From an uncultured Rickettsiales bacterium (GTDB taxonomy: Bacteria; Pseudomonadota; Alphaproteobacteria; RF32; CAG-239), in contig URXV01000016.1 of the NCBI GenBank assembly GCA_900551865.1, positions 1 through 22,545 on the forward strand: a stretch of DNA of 22,545 nucleotides. Reading direction: 5' to 3'. The translations under genes were made by a program, and so were the position numbers. The notes under the pieces were generated by a model. It was given only the letters and a program-made list of their open reading frames with translations. It was not told the origin of the DNA and did no database searches. Shown here piece after piece: positions 5,990 through 14,430 of this stretch (position 1 is the first letter of the stretch; each line of letters starts with the position of its first letter).

Positions 5990-7483
5990 CTAATCCTGAT
6001 ATTCATAGCTTTTTGTCCGCGGATTATAGCGGCACTGATAGCTTTGATATTCCGGCTTCAGGATATACAAATCGTCGCGGTTCAGAGGAATATACATTTC
6101 ATTCAGCAGGTGCGAACTTATCCAGTGTATCGGATATTTTCCGATGTCGCCGCGGTATTCGCGGTATGTGTCGTAGTAATTTTTGCCGTAAATGATTTTC
6201 GGGCGGTATTTGCGGATAAGGCTTTCCAAATCTGCCGTCGGGCGGATGCCTATGGTGGCAGCGATAACATCTATCTGCCCTTTCAGATTCCAGATAAAAT
6301 CTATGTCCTTGTTGAACAGATTGTACCCTATGCGATAACCGTTTACGACATAATCGCAGGGATTTACCAAGCGCAAGACAAATCCCGACGCACCATATTT
6401 GTAATCATCGCCCACGGTTATCCGCCGACTGTATATATCGGCATAAATTCCCCCGAGTATGACAAAATAACCTGCAAAAACCAACGCCATTCCCTGCCTT
6501 TTCCTTATCATTTCCGAAGCAGCCACGCCGGCCAGAACCGATGCGATGGCATGTAGAAACGCAAAGTAATACACAAAAGGCGTGAAGTAATAAAAACGAA
6601 TGATATATTCAAACGCGAAAACCGCACCGATGATTTTTACATACAGGTTTCCGTTCCAGACGCAGCGTGCCAAAGCGTAAAAGGCCAACAGAAGAGGAAC
6701 TGTCATCTCAAAGCTAGGATGAATAAAACGCCTAGTATAAAAGACGTCTGGTATATGCGAATTCAACTCAAAATTGGCTTTAAAATACATCACCAAAACA
6801 TCTTCATAGTACAAAAAAGCCAGAAAAGCTGCATACAAAAGCACCGGCAATGCCGCTGCCACCAGACAGTCTTTCCAAGCAGCGCGCCCCGTATACAGCA
6901 GCCATAAGACGACAGCACCAATACCGATTATAACCAATACGGCTTTCTGCGTAAACATAAAGGCGGCGAAGAACAGCAAAAAGGACAGCACAAGCGCACT
7001 GACGTTACGAGACTTCAGATAACGGAAAAGATAGTAAATTCCGGCAACCAACGCCAAAGCCATAAAATTATCCGGCTTAAAATCCTTATTGTATAAGCTT
7101 TCCTGCGGCAAGGCACAAAAAGCCGCGGCTACCAGCCCGCCAAAACGACCGGACAGGAAGTCGCGGTGCAGGCGGTAAATATAAAACAACATCAGCAAAA
7201 AAGCCGTTACCGTCAGCATATTGACGGCATCAACCGCGCGCAGACTGTATTCGTAGAAACCAACCAGCGGGGCGCCGATATACCATAAAAGAGGATTGTG
7301 GTGCTGGAAAAAATCCTTGTAAGGGACTTTCCCATGCCAGACCAGCCACGACGTATGGACATGCTCCAGCGTATCGCCGTCGCCGGAGCCGCTGTAAATC
7401 ACAACCCAGTAAAGCAGCCCGGCGCAAAAAAACAGGTAACAGGCAATAATCCACGCCGGTATTTTTTTCAGTCCCGCAATCAT
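5990..7483 (-). CDS. GT-C-fold integral membrane glycosyltransferase-like protein (second of a pair)
   Basis: 497 aa with about ten or more hydrophobic segments. After TM1 comes the first periplasmic loop with acidic residues (GDGDTLEHVHTSW, about 33-46), then GKVPYKDFFQHHNPLLWY. An acidic residue in this loop is the catalytic hallmark of GT-C enzymes (ArnT/PMT/GT39-like), which use polyprenyl-phosphate sugars on the periplasmic face. A soluble C-terminal part (about 385-497) includes FNKDIDFIWNLKGQIDVI and RKYRPKIIY. The neighbouring gene has the same architecture and the same motifs. The ATG shares one base with the stop of that gene (TGATG at 7485-7481), so translation is coupled. Donor and acceptor are unknown; lipid A, O-antigen or another envelope glycan are candidates. 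Confidence 0.75.
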   Translation of the reverse strand: MIAGLKKIPAWIIACYLFFCAGLLYWVVIYSGSGDGDTLEHVHTSWLVWHGKVPYKDFFQHHNPLLWYIGAPLVGFYEYSLRAVDAVNMLTVTAFLLMLFYIYRLHRDFLSGRFGGLVAAAFCALPQESLYNKDFKPDNFMALALVAGIYYLFRYLKSRNVSALVLSFLLFFAAFMFTQKAVLVIIGIGAVVLWLLYTGRAAWKDCLVAAALPVLLYAAFLAFLYYEDVLVMYFKANFELNSHIPDVFYTRRFIHPSFEMTVPLLLAFYALARCVWNGNLYVKIIGAVFAFEYIIRFYYFTPFVYYFAFLHAIASVLAGVAASEMIRKRQGMALVFAGYFVILGGIYADIYSRRITVGDDYKYGASGFVLRLVNPCDYVVNGYRIGYNLFNKDIDFIWNLKGQIDVIAATIGIRPTADLESLIRKYRPKIIYGKNYYDTYREYRGDIGKYPIHWISSHLLNEMYIPLNRDDLYILKPEYQSYQCRYNPRTKSYEYQD

Positions 7484-9015
7484 CAGTTTGCCGTCTCCTT
7501 ATAATAGTAATCCCAGCTTCTGGTTTCCGCATTATAGCGGCAACGGCGCTGTGCCTGATATTCCGGCTTTAAGATAAAAATATCAACAAATGCCGACTGA
7601 TTGTAATATTTGTCGCGCAGTCCCCGGTTTATCCTGTGAACCGGAACGTCTATGTGTTTTTTGCGAAGCCGCTCGTTCCAGTAAGGTCCGGTATAAATGA
7701 TACGGGGCAGATATTTCTGTATGGCGCCATTTAAATCCGGCAGCGGTGCCAGCCCGATTTTACTGCCGATAACATCCAACTGCCCGTTTAAATTCCAATA
7801 ATAAGTTACATCTTTGGAAAAAATTCCGTAAGTCAACCCGTAGCCATTGATAACAACATCACAGCGGTTAGTCTGTTCAAGCACATATTTTGGTGTTACA
7901 TAACGGTGGTAATACGGTTTCAGTCTGTTTTCCAGACAATAGTTTTTAAAGACCAAACAGCCGGACAGCGACAATGCTGCAAAAACATACGCTGCAATCT
8001 GCCATTTTTTGATTATTTTCCACGCAAATGTGCCGGCAAGCATCCCGTTGAATATTTGCAGCTGATAATAGTAGTGCCTGTCCAGCGAAAAATAGAAAAA
8101 GCGTTGCAAAGCTTCGGAAACCCACAGCAGGCAAATTATCCGCGCGTATATGTTTCCCCGATACAATGAGTAAATGCAACCGCACAAAGCCAAGGCACTG
8201 ACAACATAAAATTCCGGTTTGGTTTTCTCGACCAATCCACCGTAAACATCGGGAATATGCAAGTTAAAAATGTAATTGGCGAGCCAATAGCGCCCGACCA
8301 TATCGTGCGCAAGGAGCCATGCCAGAAACAATATCCCTCCTATACACGGAAGAATCAGCGCTTTTAAAAAATCCCGAACAGAAATTCTGCCTGCATACAG
8401 CTGATAAAAAACCACCGCAGCAAAAAAGGCCAGCAGGAAGATGACTTTCTGCATAAACAGAAAGGCGGTAAACATCGCCATAAAGGACAGTACCAAATCC
8501 CTAAGCTGCCGACGTTCCAAATAGGCAAAAAAACAATACAGCCCCAGCATAAACATCAGAACCATGTAGTTGTCGGGACGAAAATCCTGCCCGCTGAAAA
8601 TGACGTATGACGGAAATACAGATGCGATACAGAGCAACCCTGCATACCAGTTTCCTGACATAAAACGTTTTACTATCAATGCAGCAACATACAGGCTCGC
8701 AAACATGACGACGGTCGATATTATACGGACGACATCGAACAAAACCAAATCATAAGCAAAATATCCGGCTAAAGGCGAAAACAAATACCATAACAGCGGA
8801 TTGTGATGCTGAAAAAAATCAATATAAGGAACTTTTCCTTCATGCACCAGCCAGGCGGAATGCAGATGTTCAATATCATCACCGGTTTGAGGCTGATGAT
8901 TATAAAGAAGCCAAAAGGCAAGCCAAACACCGGCGACAACCTGAATTATAAAATAAACTAAGGGCAACCAGCCATATACAGGCTTCAGCACCGTTTTTCC
9001 TGCCGGTTCAGACAT
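7483..9015 (-). CDS. GT-C-fold integral membrane glycosyltransferase-like protein (first of a pair)
   Basis: 510 aa, polytopic. It carries the same signature as its downstream paralogue: acidic first loop GDDIEHLHSAWLV (about 45-57), then GKVPYIDFFQHHNPLLWY, and a C-terminal region with FSKDVTYYWNLNGQLDVI and QKYLPRIIY. The two proteins align end to end with moderate identity, so they arose by tandem duplication. The chosen start is ATG 9015 with SD GGAGAGG; an upstream TTG at 9039 is possible but less likely. Known GT-C relatives transfer a sugar from a polyprenyl carrier at the membrane; the substrate here cannot be deduced. I see no clear promoter in the 165 bp upstream, and readthrough from the TPR gene past the hairpin at 9149-9175 is possible. 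Confidence 0.75.
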   Translation of the reverse strand: MSEPAGKTVLKPVYGWLPLVYFIIQVVAGVWLAFWLLYNHQPQTGDDIEHLHSAWLVHEGKVPYIDFFQHHNPLLWYLFSPLAGYFAYDLVLFDVVRIISTVVMFASLYVAALIVKRFMSGNWYAGLLCIASVFPSYVIFSGQDFRPDNYMVLMFMLGLYCFFAYLERRQLRDLVLSFMAMFTAFLFMQKVIFLLAFFAAVVFYQLYAGRISVRDFLKALILPCIGGILFLAWLLAHDMVGRYWLANYIFNLHIPDVYGGLVEKTKPEFYVVSALALCGCIYSLYRGNIYARIICLLWVSEALQRFFYFSLDRHYYYQLQIFNGMLAGTFAWKIIKKWQIAAYVFAALSLSGCLVFKNYCLENRLKPYYHRYVTPKYVLEQTNRCDVVINGYGLTYGIFSKDVTYYWNLNGQLDVIGSKIGLAPLPDLNGAIQKYLPRIIYTGPYWNERLRKKHIDVPVHRINRGLRDKYYNQSAFVDIFILKPEYQAQRRCRYNAETRSWDYYYKETAN

Positions 9016-9148
9016 TTCCTCTCCACCTTTCGTGCGCAACGGTTATTTTGAAGAAACAAGAGTACGGTTTGAGACAACATTTCCGACTGTTTGCCGACAC
9101 TATATCGCCGGGCTATTGTATTCCCTGCCGAATGTATTGCCTGCCAAA

Positions 9149-9175
9149 GTTCCTGCCGGCATCCGGCAAAGGAAC
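9149..9175 (-). terminator. strong hairpin downstream of the TPR gene, partial terminator or stabiliser
   Basis: Arms TGCCGG/CCGGCA (9154-9159 / 9163-9168) with a 3-nt loop, extended past a 2-nt bulge by GTTCC/GGAAC (9149-9153 / 9171-9175). On the minus strand only TTT follows, so termination may be incomplete. The rest of the 9016-9180 gap shows no gene. Confidence 0.5.
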
Positions 9176-9180
9176 CACTG

Positions 9181-10161
9181 TTAAGCCTCTTCCGAAGCAG
9201 GGGCGGATGGCGCATTACCGGCCGGAGCGTTATCCTGCGGGATAACATCCGGCAACATGCCTATAGCCTTTTTGCGTTTCAGCTTGTTGACAAATTTTAT
9301 AGACCGCTGGGCGTCCCATTTTTTCTTGCCTTCTTCCCGTTGGAAGATGTGTTTGTAAATTTCTATCGCCTGGTCGAACTCGGAGAGCTTTGTCAGGCAG
9401 GAAGCCAAACCGTCATACAGCTTGTGATGATAACGGCCATCGACCAAATTTTTGGCTTTATTGTAGCATTTCAGAGCATCTTTGAACTTAAACATTTTCT
9501 GATAAACGAAACCGATACTTATCCACGCCTGAATTTCCGTGCTGTCGATATTCAGAATTTTGGTAAAGCACTTCAAAGCCGAATCGTTATCTCCCATCAG
9601 CTGATAGGTAACGCCGATACCATTCCATGCCTTAACATTGGATTTATCAAGAGCCAGAACCTTTTTAAAATACCCGATTGCCCGTTCATACTGCTTCAGT
9701 TTTTGCAACGTAACAGCAATACTCAGCAATGTCTGGGGGTGTTTGGGGTCAACCTGATAGGCCTGTTGTAAAACGTCCAGAGCCTCTTTGAACAAAAACA
9801 TGTGCTGCAAAGCAATCGCCTTGCCGTTCAGAGCCTCAAGAGAAGTCGGGTCATTGGCAAAAGCCTGTTCAAAGCAGGCAATCGCCTCTTTGTACAGCCC
9901 GCGCATGCTAAGCGTAACACCTTTATTGTTCAGCACCTCAACCGATTTTGGGTTAATTGCCAAAGCTTTATCAAAACACTCGACAGCTTCCGTGTATTTG
10001 CTCATCTTCTGAAAAGCAAACCCTTTGGAATTTATAGCTTTCCATGAATCGGGCTGCTGAGCCAAAAACTCATCAAACTGAGCTATTGCCTCCCTGCACA
10101 TCCCTGAATCCAAAAGTTCCTGCCCCCTTTTATAGGCATTATTATCACTTAACTTAACCAT
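9181..10161 (-). CDS. tetratricopeptide repeat (TPR) protein
   Basis: 326 aa with about eight TPR units of 34 residues from residue 6 to about 285. The TPR pattern is clear in SKGFAFQKMSKYTEAVECF, NKGVTLSMRGLYKEAIACF, GIGVTYQLMGDNDSALKCF and SIGFVYQKMFKFKDALKCY, each followed by AL..NP or a similar ending. There is no signal peptide or membrane segment, so it is probably cytosolic. A lysine-rich stretch (KFVNKLKRKKAIG) precedes a Pro/Ala-rich tail. TPRs mediate protein-protein contacts; the partner is unknown. The ATG at 10161 has a GAGAAAG SD and a consensus promoter 41 nt upstream. Its position before two GT-C genes on the same strand hints at envelope assembly, but that is inference. Confidence 0.88.
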   Translation of the reverse strand: MVKLSDNNAYKRGQELLDSGMCREAIAQFDEFLAQQPDSWKAINSKGFAFQKMSKYTEAVECFDKALAINPKSVEVLNNKGVTLSMRGLYKEAIACFEQAFANDPTSLEALNGKAIALQHMFLFKEALDVLQQAYQVDPKHPQTLLSIAVTLQKLKQYERAIGYFKKVLALDKSNVKAWNGIGVTYQLMGDNDSALKCFTKILNIDSTEIQAWISIGFVYQKMFKFKDALKCYNKAKNLVDGRYHHKLYDGLASCLTKLSEFDQAIEIYKHIFQREEGKKKWDAQRSIKFVNKLKRKKAIGMLPDVIPQDNAPAGNAPSAPASEEA

Positions 10162-10201
10162 ATTCTTTCTCTACATAGTTTTACAAAATAATTTACGTTG
10201 C

Positions 10202-10231
10202 ATTATATGGGAATATTTTTACTTTTGTCAA
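10202..10231 (-). promoter_or_regulatory. consensus promoter of the TPR gene
   Basis: Minus strand: perfect TTGACA (10231-10226), 18-nt spacer, perfect TATAAT (10207-10202). Start near 10195, leader about 33 nt. Confidence 0.8.
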
Positions 10232-10411
10232 TACAAAAAAATGAAAAAATAATATTTTACCCGTTTTCTTCTCCCTGCAAACAACTTTTAGATATTTCCC
10301 ACTTTCGCAGGCCTGTCTGTCATATATCAACGCCGCAGTTTACGGATAAAATACCGGCCCGGCACCGACTGCTTTATAATATCCCCCTGGTTTTGCCGAT
10401 ACAATCCACTC

Positions 10412-10440
10412 TTGACAAAAATATGTTTTTGCCATAAAAA
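10412..10440 (+). promoter_or_regulatory. promoter of solenoid gene A
   Basis: TTGACA (10412-10417), 17-nt spacer, TAAAAA (10435-10440). The -10 is weak alone, but its end lies exactly 48 nt before the ATG, the same distance as in genes B and C. Confidence 0.6.
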
Positions 10441-10487
10441 GGGTATTCTAAAATTAATTTTATGTTTCACTATTAAATTTTATTGTT
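10441..10487 (+). promoter_or_regulatory. conserved SD-less leader of solenoid gene A
   Basis: 47 nt from the end of the -10 to the ATG. No purine-rich SD is present. An upstream ATG at 10462 opens a mini-ORF M-F-H-Y-stop (10462-10476), and 11 nt separate its TAA from the true start. By hand count 36 of 47 positions match the leader of gene C. Confidence 0.7.
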
Positions 10488-12311
10488 ATGGATAAAAACA
10501 AAAAAAGATGCAAGCTGTCTTATTTTAAGAAGCTTTTGATGCTATGGGAACTTCAGCAACACGGAACGTTAGAAAATTTTCCGCCGCCGGAATGCCAACG
10601 GGCTTTTCTTAATGCCTTATCCGTTAAGGAATTCAGCAAAATTTACCGCAACCTCAATCAATTTGAAGCTGCTGCCTTTGAAATTCTGCTTACGGACAAA
10701 AACAAAAAGAAATTTGACGTACATATTCAGCAAGGCTGTTCTCTGAGTTCTTTTAATGGTGCTATTGCAGCCAAAGGCTCTGACGAACAGATTCTGGCTA
10801 TGCTGTCGGTTTCTCTCGGATACATACCTCACAGCAGTCTTCTTATTGAGCAATCGGAGAAATTTTTTCTTCCGGTTGTCAGAAAACGAAAAAATTTGCC
10901 TCATTATGTCCTGCAAAACATTATTGAGCAAAAACGGGAAGATTTGCTGGTTGCCTATTTTGAAGAAACCCAGCCGACAAGTTTTGACCTTTCGCTTTCC
11001 TATAAACTTATGGAAAGTTCTATGAACAAAGCTAAGGAGGCGTATATTACGACTTGTCAGAATCTCTCCGAAAGCGCAGCGGTTTTTGCCTTTAAAAAAG
11101 GCGATGCCAAGCTTTGCAAAGAGGTATTGAACAAAAGGCTAATGGAATGCAATCAGGAGCTTGAAACGCTTTTTGAGCTGAACAATCAGGAATTTCTGGT
11201 TCTGGCAGTTGAGAAGCTGAACAAGGAAACAGCCGCCAAAATGGCCGACAGAAATCCCGGAGAAGAAAAAGACGACGCGGAACCGTATTGTTTTCCGGAA
11301 CCGTATGAAACACGGCTGATGGAAAGCGGATGCTTTGAAGCCATTCGCGCTTATCTTTCCGGCCGTATTTTAGGCTATAATGCCGAAATAGCTCTGGTCA
11401 AAAGCGGAAACGGAGTTCTTATCAGATTGTATCTTGAAAGCAACGACTTGGAAAACGGGTTTATCAATGCAGCTGCTGAGCTTATATTTTCCGGGCAGGA
11501 TAAAGAGCTTATGTCTTTTTACCTGGAAAAATACGGACTGCCGTATACGCTGGAGGCAAAGTTAATTTCTGACGGCGACTGCGATGCGCTATGTTCTTAT
11601 ATTTCTTCGCATCAACTATGCAACATTAATGCGGCAAGGCTTATGGAATCCGGTTTAACCGAAGCAGCCAGGCTCTATTGCGAAAAGCATGGCTTAAAAA
11701 AACTTGCAGCCACGGTTTTAATGAAGCGGGGCGATGCCGAGGTTCGGCATTTTTATGTTGACCGGCTGCTGGCAGAAGGAGAGCATCTGACTGACGATGC
11801 CGAATTCCACTTTTTGGAAAACGGCTGTAAAGAACAGGTTCTCCGGTATATCACGGCGGATAACCTGAAACTCGGAACAAAATCGGTTACGGCTTTGCTT
11901 AATCGCGGCGACCTTGAGCTGATTGAAGCTTACGCCGAATTGTTTGAAATTCCGACAGAAGCGCTTAAACTGTTTGCGAAACTGGGTTCAAAGCGGGCGT
12001 TGGAAACCTATATCGCTTCCTATGCCCTGTCGGACGAGGCTGAGGAAGCTTTGGTCGAACGCGGCGACTGCGAACTGCTGATACGTTATTTTGAACAAAA
12101 CGACTTATATTCAAAAGCGGAATGCAAACTTATGCAGTCGGATTTTGCCCAGACAGGAGATGCCGTCCGGTTTTATCTGGACAAATATGACCTGTTTGAT
12201 GAAGCGGAGATTGAACTGGTTAAACGCGGAGACCGCTCGATGCTGGACGTTTATATTGCCAAACATCCGCTCGGGCCAGACGCCGAAGACCTTATCGTAT
12301 GCATTTTTTAG
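10488..12311 (+). CDS. repeat protein A: large predicted alpha-solenoid of unknown function
   Basis: 607 aa, no signal peptide or membrane segment. Residues 1-260 are helical and only weakly repetitive. From about 272 to the end run about 12 degenerate repeats of about 26 residues with pattern LvxrGDxxLixxYlxxhxL, e.g. LVERGDCELLIRYFEQNDL (522-540) and LVKRGDRSMLDVYIAKHPL (577-595). Each unit looks like a two-helix hairpin, and the tandem array suggests a curved solenoid, as in LRV, TPR or HEAT proteins. I cannot match it to a named family. Three further genes downstream are built on the same pattern. The last residues (LIVCIF) run into a decayed cassette promoter, so the C-terminus may be truncated. 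Translation appears to start without an SD; codons 2-9 are A-rich. Function is unknown; a binding scaffold or a secreted effector are possibilities only. Confidence 0.85.
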   Translation: MDKNKKRCKLSYFKKLLMLWELQQHGTLENFPPPECQRAFLNALSVKEFSKIYRNLNQFEAAAFEILLTDKNKKKFDVHIQQGCSLSSFNGAIAAKGSDEQILAMLSVSLGYIPHSSLLIEQSEKFFLPVVRKRKNLPHYVLQNIIEQKREDLLVAYFEETQPTSFDLSLSYKLMESSMNKAKEAYITTCQNLSESAAVFAFKKGDAKLCKEVLNKRLMECNQELETLFELNNQEFLVLAVEKLNKETAAKMADRNPGEEKDDAEPYCFPEPYETRLMESGCFEAIRAYLSGRILGYNAEIALVKSGNGVLIRLYLESNDLENGFINAAAELIFSGQDKELMSFYLEKYGLPYTLEAKLISDGDCDALCSYISSHQLCNINAARLMESGLTEAARLYCEKHGLKKLAATVLMKRGDAEVRHFYVDRLLAEGEHLTDDAEFHFLENGCKEQVLRYITADNLKLGTKSVTALLNRGDLELIEAYAELFEIPTEALKLFAKLGSKRALETYIASYALSDEAEEALVERGDCELLIRYFEQNDLYSKAECKLMQSDFAQTGDAVRFYLDKYDLFDEAEIELVKRGDRSMLDVYIAKHPLGPDAEDLIVCIF

Positions 12312-12357
12312 CAAACGGATACAATAGGGTATATTTTGGCGCAATTAAAGCCGTTTT
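12308..12357 (+). repeat. decayed copy of the cassette promoter/leader
   Basis: TTAGCA (12308-12313), 16-nt spacer, TATATT (12330-12335), then GGCGCAATTAAA at 12338-12349 and GTTTT at 12353-12357. The gene B leader has GGCACAATTAAA at 12439-12450 and GTTTT at 12454-12458 with identical internal spacing, 16 of 20 bases matching. The conserved upstream ATG and the start region are missing, and the gene A terminator follows. Confidence 0.5.
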
Positions 12358-12376
12358 CAGCAATGAGCGTGTTATG

Positions 12377-12408
12377 AGCCTGTTTCCTCTTCGGAAACAG
12401 GCTTTTTT
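12377..12408 (+). terminator. intrinsic terminator after gene A
   Basis: Perfect 11-bp stem AGCCTGTTTCC (12377-12387) / GGAAACAGGCT (12393-12403), 5-nt loop, T-run to 12408. The next promoter's -35 begins 2 nt later. Confidence 0.95.
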
Positions 12409-12409
12409 A

Positions 12410-12437
12410 TTGACAAATGCTATAACAATGTTAATCT
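12410..12437 (+). promoter_or_regulatory. promoter of solenoid gene B
   Basis: TTGACA (12410-12415), 16-nt spacer, TAATCT (12432-12437) with extended -10 TG at 12429-12430. The -10 ends 48 nt before the ATG. Confidence 0.6.
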
Positions 12438-12484
12438 CGGCACAATTAAAATAGTTTTATGTCAAATCATTAAATTTTATCATT
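12438..12484 (+). promoter_or_regulatory. conserved SD-less leader of solenoid gene B
   Basis: 47 nt, no SD. Upstream ATG at 12459 opens the mini-ORF M-S-N-H-stop (12459-12473), with its TAA 11 nt before the start. It ends ATTTTATCATTATG like gene C. By hand count 36 of 47 positions match the gene C leader. Confidence 0.7.
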
Positions 12485-14269
12485 ATGGAACAATTCAAAA
12501 CAAAAAAGCCTTCGCGTTTCGATACCTGGTGCGCTATGGCTGCATTCAACCTCTGCGGTGCGGAAATTGAAGAACGGCACCATTGCAACCTGATTCTGGG
12601 CAAGGGCTGCAACCGAAAACAGTTCGGCCGCTATGTCGCACAGTATCCGCTGTCTGACGAAGCCGTCAGAAACCTGATTGGCGCCGCAGACAACAAAATG
12701 CTGTTTTTCTTTTTAGAAAAAACTTCATTTGACATCAGTGACGACAATGAAGCGGAATTTGTGAAGAAATACGGAATTGCGCCGCTTGTCCGAGCTGGCA
12801 GAATGTTGTCCGAACAATCAGAGCTCCTTCTTGTCAATGGCAGAGATACGGCTCTCATCGGCGAATATATCAGAAAGTATGACCTGCATTACATTGCCGA
12901 AGAAACGCTGTTTGAAACCGGCGATGCGGATTTTTTAAAAATCTATGCCGCAACGCAGCAGCTTTGCCCGGAAACACAGGAATTTCTGATAATTAACGGC
13001 AAAGAGGACTATATCAGAATCTTTGCGGAAGAGGAAGAACTTGATGACGATGCCTATACGGAACTATGCCGCAGCGCATCGGACGGCCTGGTCATCTTTT
13101 ATCTTGAGCACCGGCTGACCTGCCCGACGGACATGGAATTCAAGCTCCTGCTAAAACGGAAGAGTCCTCAAATCATAAAGGTACTGGACAAGTGTTTCGA
13201 TGATTTTTTCGATACGGAAATGCTGAAACTCCTGCTTAGGGAAAATGACGAAGGCCTGTTACGGGCTTTTATTGAGACAAGAGCAGAACGGAACGTTCCT
13301 CTGCCCGATGAAGTGTGGCACTGCCTGTTTGCAGCAAAGGCACGGAAAGAACTGCTGAAAGATGCTTTGGGCCGTTTTCCCCTGCCCTCATATCTGGAAA
13401 TCAAACTGCTTTTGGCTGAGAACAAAGAATTGCTAGACTGCTACCTGAAACACGGGGCTTTACAGAATTTCGGCTTTGCCATTCTGCTGGCACAAAACGA
13501 CCGCGGCAGGCTGACGGACTATCTAAAGTCCCACCGGCTGCAATGGCGGGAAGAATGCCTGCTGATTGACCAGAAAGACAATGAACTGCTGGAATGTTAT
13601 CTGGCACATCATGCCTTGAGCCCCTTTGCTTTGGGGTATCTGATAAAGTCTTCCACTTTTGCCGAAGCGCTACACATCGTACAGGATATTGAGGATTTCG
13701 ACGATATGGTTCTCAGTGCACTGCTCTTCCATAACGAAAGGGAACTCTGGGAAATATATCTGAAGAAATGCGATTATGACTTTGATGAAGACTTCCTGTC
13801 GGACTTTTTGCGCAAAGCCGATAAAACTACTGTTTTGGATTACCTAAAACATCATCTGGAAGACGGTATGCTGGCTTTCTGTTTTGCTGACGGCAATATG
13901 GAGGACGAGGCATATAAAATATTGTTCAGGCGGCATGACAACGACTTGGACGATTTTCTTCTGCAGCACGGAACATTTTCCCGCCAAACGGAAGCTTTTC
14001 TAATGCAATATGCCGACAAGCGGACGGTGCGGAAGTTTCTTGAAACTTACTGCAGCGGCGAAAACAGTCTTGGCGATAATGCCGAAAAAGCCCTTATTCT
14101 TCGCGGTGATGGGGATTTAATTGACCTTTATCTGTCCGGACATTCTCTGAACAACGATGAAGCCGTGCAAAATCTGGCGGTTCTGCTTAACCCGGACTTG
14201 TTGGACTGCTGCCTGCAAAACTGCGACAACAAAAGCAACTACAGATTAGATTATTATTTATCCCGCTGA
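12485..14269 (+). CDS. repeat protein B: large predicted alpha-solenoid of unknown function
   Basis: 594 aa, acidic, no signal peptide. It is a clear paralogue of gene C over both ends: the N-terminal block with KGCNRKQFGRYVAQYPLSDEAV (41-62, split here only for reference) corresponds to RGCSKTDFVRYLNAEHRL in C, and both have a KKYGI/KKFGV element near residue 95. Repeats of about 26 residues run through the protein, for example LLVNGRDTALIGEYIRKYDL (115-134) and LILRGDGDLIDLYLSGHSL near the C-terminus. The middle repeats are more diverged than in gene A. Its ATG sits in the shared SD-less leader. It is closed by its own terminator, so expression is independent of its neighbours. Function not recognised; a protein-binding scaffold is the most that can be inferred. 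Confidence 0.85.
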   Translation: MEQFKTKKPSRFDTWCAMAAFNLCGAEIEERHHCNLILGKGCNRKQFGRYVAQYPLSDEAVRNLIGAADNKMLFFFLEKTSFDISDDNEAEFVKKYGIAPLVRAGRMLSEQSELLLVNGRDTALIGEYIRKYDLHYIAEETLFETGDADFLKIYAATQQLCPETQEFLIINGKEDYIRIFAEEEELDDDAYTELCRSASDGLVIFYLEHRLTCPTDMEFKLLLKRKSPQIIKVLDKCFDDFFDTEMLKLLLRENDEGLLRAFIETRAERNVPLPDEVWHCLFAAKARKELLKDALGRFPLPSYLEIKLLLAENKELLDCYLKHGALQNFGFAILLAQNDRGRLTDYLKSHRLQWREECLLIDQKDNELLECYLAHHALSPFALGYLIKSSTFAEALHIVQDIEDFDDMVLSALLFHNERELWEIYLKKCDYDFDEDFLSDFLRKADKTTVLDYLKHHLEDGMLAFCFADGNMEDEAYKILFRRHDNDLDDFLLQHGTFSRQTEAFLMQYADKRTVRKFLETYCSGENSLGDNAEKALILRGDGDLIDLYLSGHSLNNDEAVQNLAVLLNPDLLDCCLQNCDNKSNYRLDYYLSR

Positions 14270-14291
14270 CAATTCTGTCAATTTTCAAACA

Positions 14292-14330
14292 AAGCCTTTC
14301 TCTGCCGAGAAAGGCTTTTTCTTTAATTTT
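14292..14330 (+). terminator. intrinsic terminator after gene B
   Basis: Perfect 11-bp stem AAGCCTTTCTC (14292-14302) / GAGAAAGGCTT (14307-14317), 4-nt loop, followed by TTTTCTTTAATTTT-type T-rich sequence. Confidence 0.93.
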
Positions 14331-14355
14331 CCACCTTACTTCTTTCAGAATTTTA

Positions 14356-14383
14356 TTGACAAAAAATATTTTTCAACTATGCT
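14356..14383 (+). promoter_or_regulatory. promoter of solenoid gene C
   Basis: TTGACA (14356-14361), 16-nt spacer, TATGCT (14378-14383), ending 48 nt before the ATG. Confidence 0.75.
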
Positions 14384-14430
14384 GGCGGCACTAAAAATAA
14401 TTTTATGTTTCATCATTAATTTTTATCATT
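14384..14430 (+). promoter_or_regulatory. conserved SD-less leader of solenoid gene C
   Basis: 47 nt, no SD. Upstream ATG at 14405 opens the mini-ORF M-F-H-H-stop (14405-14419), with its TAA 11 nt before the start. AAAAATAAT upstream and ATTAATTTTT downstream of this ATG could pair in a weak A/U hairpin that puts the ATG in the loop. Confidence 0.7.

Larger units (their letters stand above)
10162..10487. other. 326-bp intergenic region between divergent TPR and solenoid genes
   Basis: It contains the TPR promoter (10202-10231) and the promoter plus leader of the first solenoid gene (10412-10487). The middle 180 bp (10232-10411) has no credible ORF. It holds a CCTGC...GCAGG inverted pair with a long loop (about 10276-10313) and a TATAAT at 10375-10380 that lacks a -35. 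I see no further identifiable feature. Confidence 0.7.

Noticed and set aside
9091..9771. Plus-strand open frame of 226 codons over the TPR gene
   Set aside because: It is the antisense of clear TPR repeats with a consensus promoter; no SD at its start and an implausible composition.
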